The notes beneath the pieces were generated by a model. It worked only from the letters and a program-made list of their open reading frames with translations, was not told where the DNA came from and did not search any database. Shown here in pieces: positions 22,113-23,179 of a stretch of DNA of 23,179 nt. The first letter of the stretch is position 1. Every line of letters starts with the position of its first letter. The DNA is from JBEKSX01 sp049516635 (GTDB lineage Bacteria > Bacteroidota > Ignavibacteria > Tepidaquicellales > OLB5): positions 1-23,179 of the forward strand of contig JBEKSX010000048.1 in assembly GCA_049516635.1 (NCBI GenBank), given 5' to 3'. The position numbers were made by a program, and so were the translations under genes.

Positions 22113-22221
22113 TGTCATTCCTGCAGCCCGCCCGCCTCAAGCGGGAAGGCAGGAATCCAATTAAGAACCCCTCTGAATCTCCCCTTTCCCGCCTTCGGAC
22201 GGGCTGGCTGTAAAGGGGAGA
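22113..22221. repeat. Composite palindromic element, copy 2
   Basis: It opens with TGTCATTCCTGC, closes module 1 with GGAATCCAATT, shares AAGAACCCCTCT with copy 1, and has perfect module-2 arms TCTCCCCTTT (22178-22187) and AAAGGGGAGA (22212-22221) enclosing CCCGCCTTCGGACGGGC. It is shorter than copy 1 because a GCTTGAGGC-type segment lies in the first module here instead of between the modules. Confidence 0.75.
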
Positions 22222-22343
22222 CAAGTAAAACTTCAATTACAAATATACTAAATTAATCTGCAAAAATCAAGGCAATAATTTATCATAACTGCGATAGTCA
22301 GGGGTAAGTTTGTCTGTCCGAAGGACTCCATTGGAGAACCGCT

Positions 22344-22388
22344 GATTTAAATGATTTAAACGATTACACTGCTTAATCCGCGAAATCT
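22344..22388. repeat. Degenerate 9-bp array (GATTTAAAY type), 5 units
   Basis: Units GATTTAAAT, GATTTAAAC, GATTACACT, GCTTAATCC and GCGAAATCT follow in 9-bp phase, with identity falling to the right. This is a different consensus from the GTTYRTAAR arrays but has the same period. Confidence 0.5.
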
Positions 22389-22446
22389 TTAGAATAAGGG
22401 TCACGTCAAAGTAACTCCGGACACGACCTGAAAGAAGTTAAATTCA

Positions 22447-22605
22447 GCTCCGTAGGAGCGAAATGTCTATAGTAAAGATTAAAATCGTATCATAAGCCCC
22501 GTATGGGCGAAATAATCATATCATACATCTTAATTATTTCGCTCCTATGGAGCTTAAGAATGAAGTGTGTAAACATAAGCTATAGATATTACGCTCATAT
22601 GGAGC
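22447..22605. repeat. Four GCTCC/GGAGC hairpins in mirrored orientation
   Basis: Hairpins occur at 22447-22459 (GCTCC-GTA-GGAGC), 22496-22508 (GCCC..GGGC), 22541-22553 (GCTCC-TAT-GGAGC) and 22593-22605 (GCTC-ATATG-GAGC). The first two are followed by GAAAT and the last two are preceded by ATTTC or ATTAC. The left and right pairs are therefore inverted copies, with CTATAG at 22466-22471 and again at 22580-22585. Confidence 0.7.
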
Positions 22606-22683
22606 TTTGGAATTTGTTAATTGTATCCCCGTTGTAAAAATATGCATTTGAAGATTAATTAGAAAAAAAAATAGTTCTTTTTG

Positions 22684-22705
22684 TTGTTGGTGACAACACC
22701 AACAA
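22684..22705. repeat. TTGTTGGTG hairpin, copy 2
   Basis: Same 22-bp hairpin as at 21604-21625, here extended by one pair (G22683/C22706). The flanking CAACGGGG (22703-22710) can also pair with CCCCGTTG at 22627-22634. Confidence 0.8.
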
Positions 22706-22786
22706 CGGGGAAATAAAATTCCAACTTTGCCCAGCCTGCGGAACGGGCAGTCGGGAATGACAACTAAATTTTATTTTAATAACACC

Positions 22787-22832
22787 CCCGCTTTAAGGCG
22801 GGATTTCTGCTAAAGTAACAAGTTACTTTAGC
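22787..22832 (-). terminator. Double hairpin at the 3' end of the secreted-protein gene
   Basis: Perfect arms GCTAAAGTAAC (22809-22819) and GTTACTTTAGC (22822-22832) overlap the last two codons and the stop of the minus-strand gene. A second hairpin CCCGC/GCGGG (22787-22791, 22798-22802) follows. The run after it on the minus strand is only moderately T-rich, so this is a plausible but not classical intrinsic terminator. Confidence 0.45.
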
Positions 22833-23179
22833 ATCAACATCTTCTTCGTCCCTATCACATTTCCATCCACCGTCATCCTGTAGAAATACACTCCCGATGA
22901 ACAGAACTTGCCCATGAAGTCCACCTCATACTCACCGGCACTTTGTTTCCCGTCAACCAGTCTCTGCACTTCCCTGCCGAGTATATCATATGCGATTATT
23001 CTCACATATCCCGCTGACTTCAAGCTGTATGGTATCACCGTGCGCGGATTGAATGGATTGGGGTAGTTTTGTTTTAAAACAAAATCCTTTGGTACATCTT
23101 TGCTATGCTGAACTATGCCTGTGTACCATGTCGTATCACCTCCCGTAACAGTATGAATACCTGTACTTGAAGATCTATA
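22823..23179 (-). CDS. C-terminal part of a secreted protein with a type IX secretion (Por) sorting domain, partial
   Basis: The frame is open from the right window edge to TAA (complement of 22823-22825), 118 residues. After a short Ser/Thr/Gly-rich stretch comes VLKQNYPNPFNPRTVIPYSL, then YDILGREVQRLVDG, SSGVYFYRM and the basic end GTKKMLMLK. This is the type A C-terminal sorting domain, a beta-sandwich recognised by the type IX secretion machinery and removed on export. The GTG at 23036-23038 lies inside this domain and is not the real start; the true start lies beyond the window. The function of the mature protein is not visible. Confidence 0.9.
   Translation of the reverse strand, partial: YRSSSTGIHTVTGGDTTWYTGIVQHSKDVPKDFVLKQNYPNPFNPRTVIPYSLKSAGYVRIIAYDILGREVQRLVDGKQSAGEYEVDFMGKFCSSGVYFYRMTVDGNVIGTKKMLMLK

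Larger units (their letters stand above)
21526..22822. other. 1.3-kb non-coding, repeat-dense region
   Basis: No credible gene is present. Instead there are two copies of a TTGTTGGTG hairpin (21604, 22684), CTTAAG-centred or TTA-centred palindromes (21695, 22009, 22086), two copies of a composite TGTCATTCC/TCTCCCC element (21781, 22113), a degenerate 9-bp array (22344-22388), and a set of GCTCC/GGAGC hairpins arranged as a large inverted repeat (22447-22605). The only open frame of note (21772-22014, plus strand) is read through repeat sequence. Confidence 0.7.

Overview
The window reads as a chromosomal segment from a Gram-negative bacterium of the Bacteroidetes/Chlorobi/Ignavibacteria superphylum, most likely an Ignavibacteria-type organism. 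The best evidence is the truncated gene at the right edge, whose C-terminus carries a YPNPFNP-type type IX secretion sorting domain. An LpxL-like lipid A acyltransferase followed by a heptosyltransferase indicates an LPS outer membrane. Clear Shine-Dalgarno sites are rare. This placement is inferred from protein style, not from a database search.

Layout. 1-4.8 kb, all on the minus strand: a GNAT acetyltransferase cut by the window edge, serS, then an aldo/keto reductase - PfkB kinase - RmlD-like reductase cluster. 4.95-6.86 kb, plus strand: an LPS pair (LpxL-like acyltransferase and heptosyltransferase). 6.97-9.8 kb: uvrA on the minus strand, followed by a repeat-rich spacer. 10.2-16.7 kb: a visibly A+T-richer accessory block. 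It holds an orphan AbrB-type mini-gene (10200-10337, plus strand), then a tightly packed minus-strand run read from right to left: a C5-cytosine methyltransferase, an HD-domain phosphohydrolase, an ORC/CDC6-like P-loop ATPase, an unrecognised protein built from two Rossmann-like halves, ThyX, and a 74-residue protein. A vsr endonuclease gene diverges from the methyltransferase. 16.9-21.5 kb is ordinary chromosome again: a DUF4239-type membrane protein, then CBS protein - MoxR/Mg-chelatase-like ATPase - ClpS - Aat on the plus strand, with rpiB converging. 21.5-22.8 kb is 1.3 kb of non-coding DNA packed with palindromes and short repeats, followed by the 3' end of the secreted protein gene.

How the genes fit together. 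Vsr repairs the T:G mismatches that arise when the methylcytosine made by the Dcm-type enzyme deaminates. No restriction endonuclease is recognisable beside the methyltransferase. Its place is taken by the HD / ATPase / double-Rossmann trio, which abut or nearly abut, with ThyX also at zero spacing. This looks like a composite defence module in which an ATPase and a possible sensor control an HD nucleotide phosphohydrolase, with ThyX providing or protecting a thymidylate supply. That function is inference. ClpS and Aat form a neighbouring N-degron recognition/tagging pair.

The most structured non-coding signal is a family of 9-bp tandem arrays (consensus GTTYRTAAR). Two of them sit exactly 30 bp upstream of palindromic TGTCATTCC elements. 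Separate hairpin families fill 21.6-22.7 kb. No tRNA, rRNA, CRISPR array, transposase or integrase was seen.
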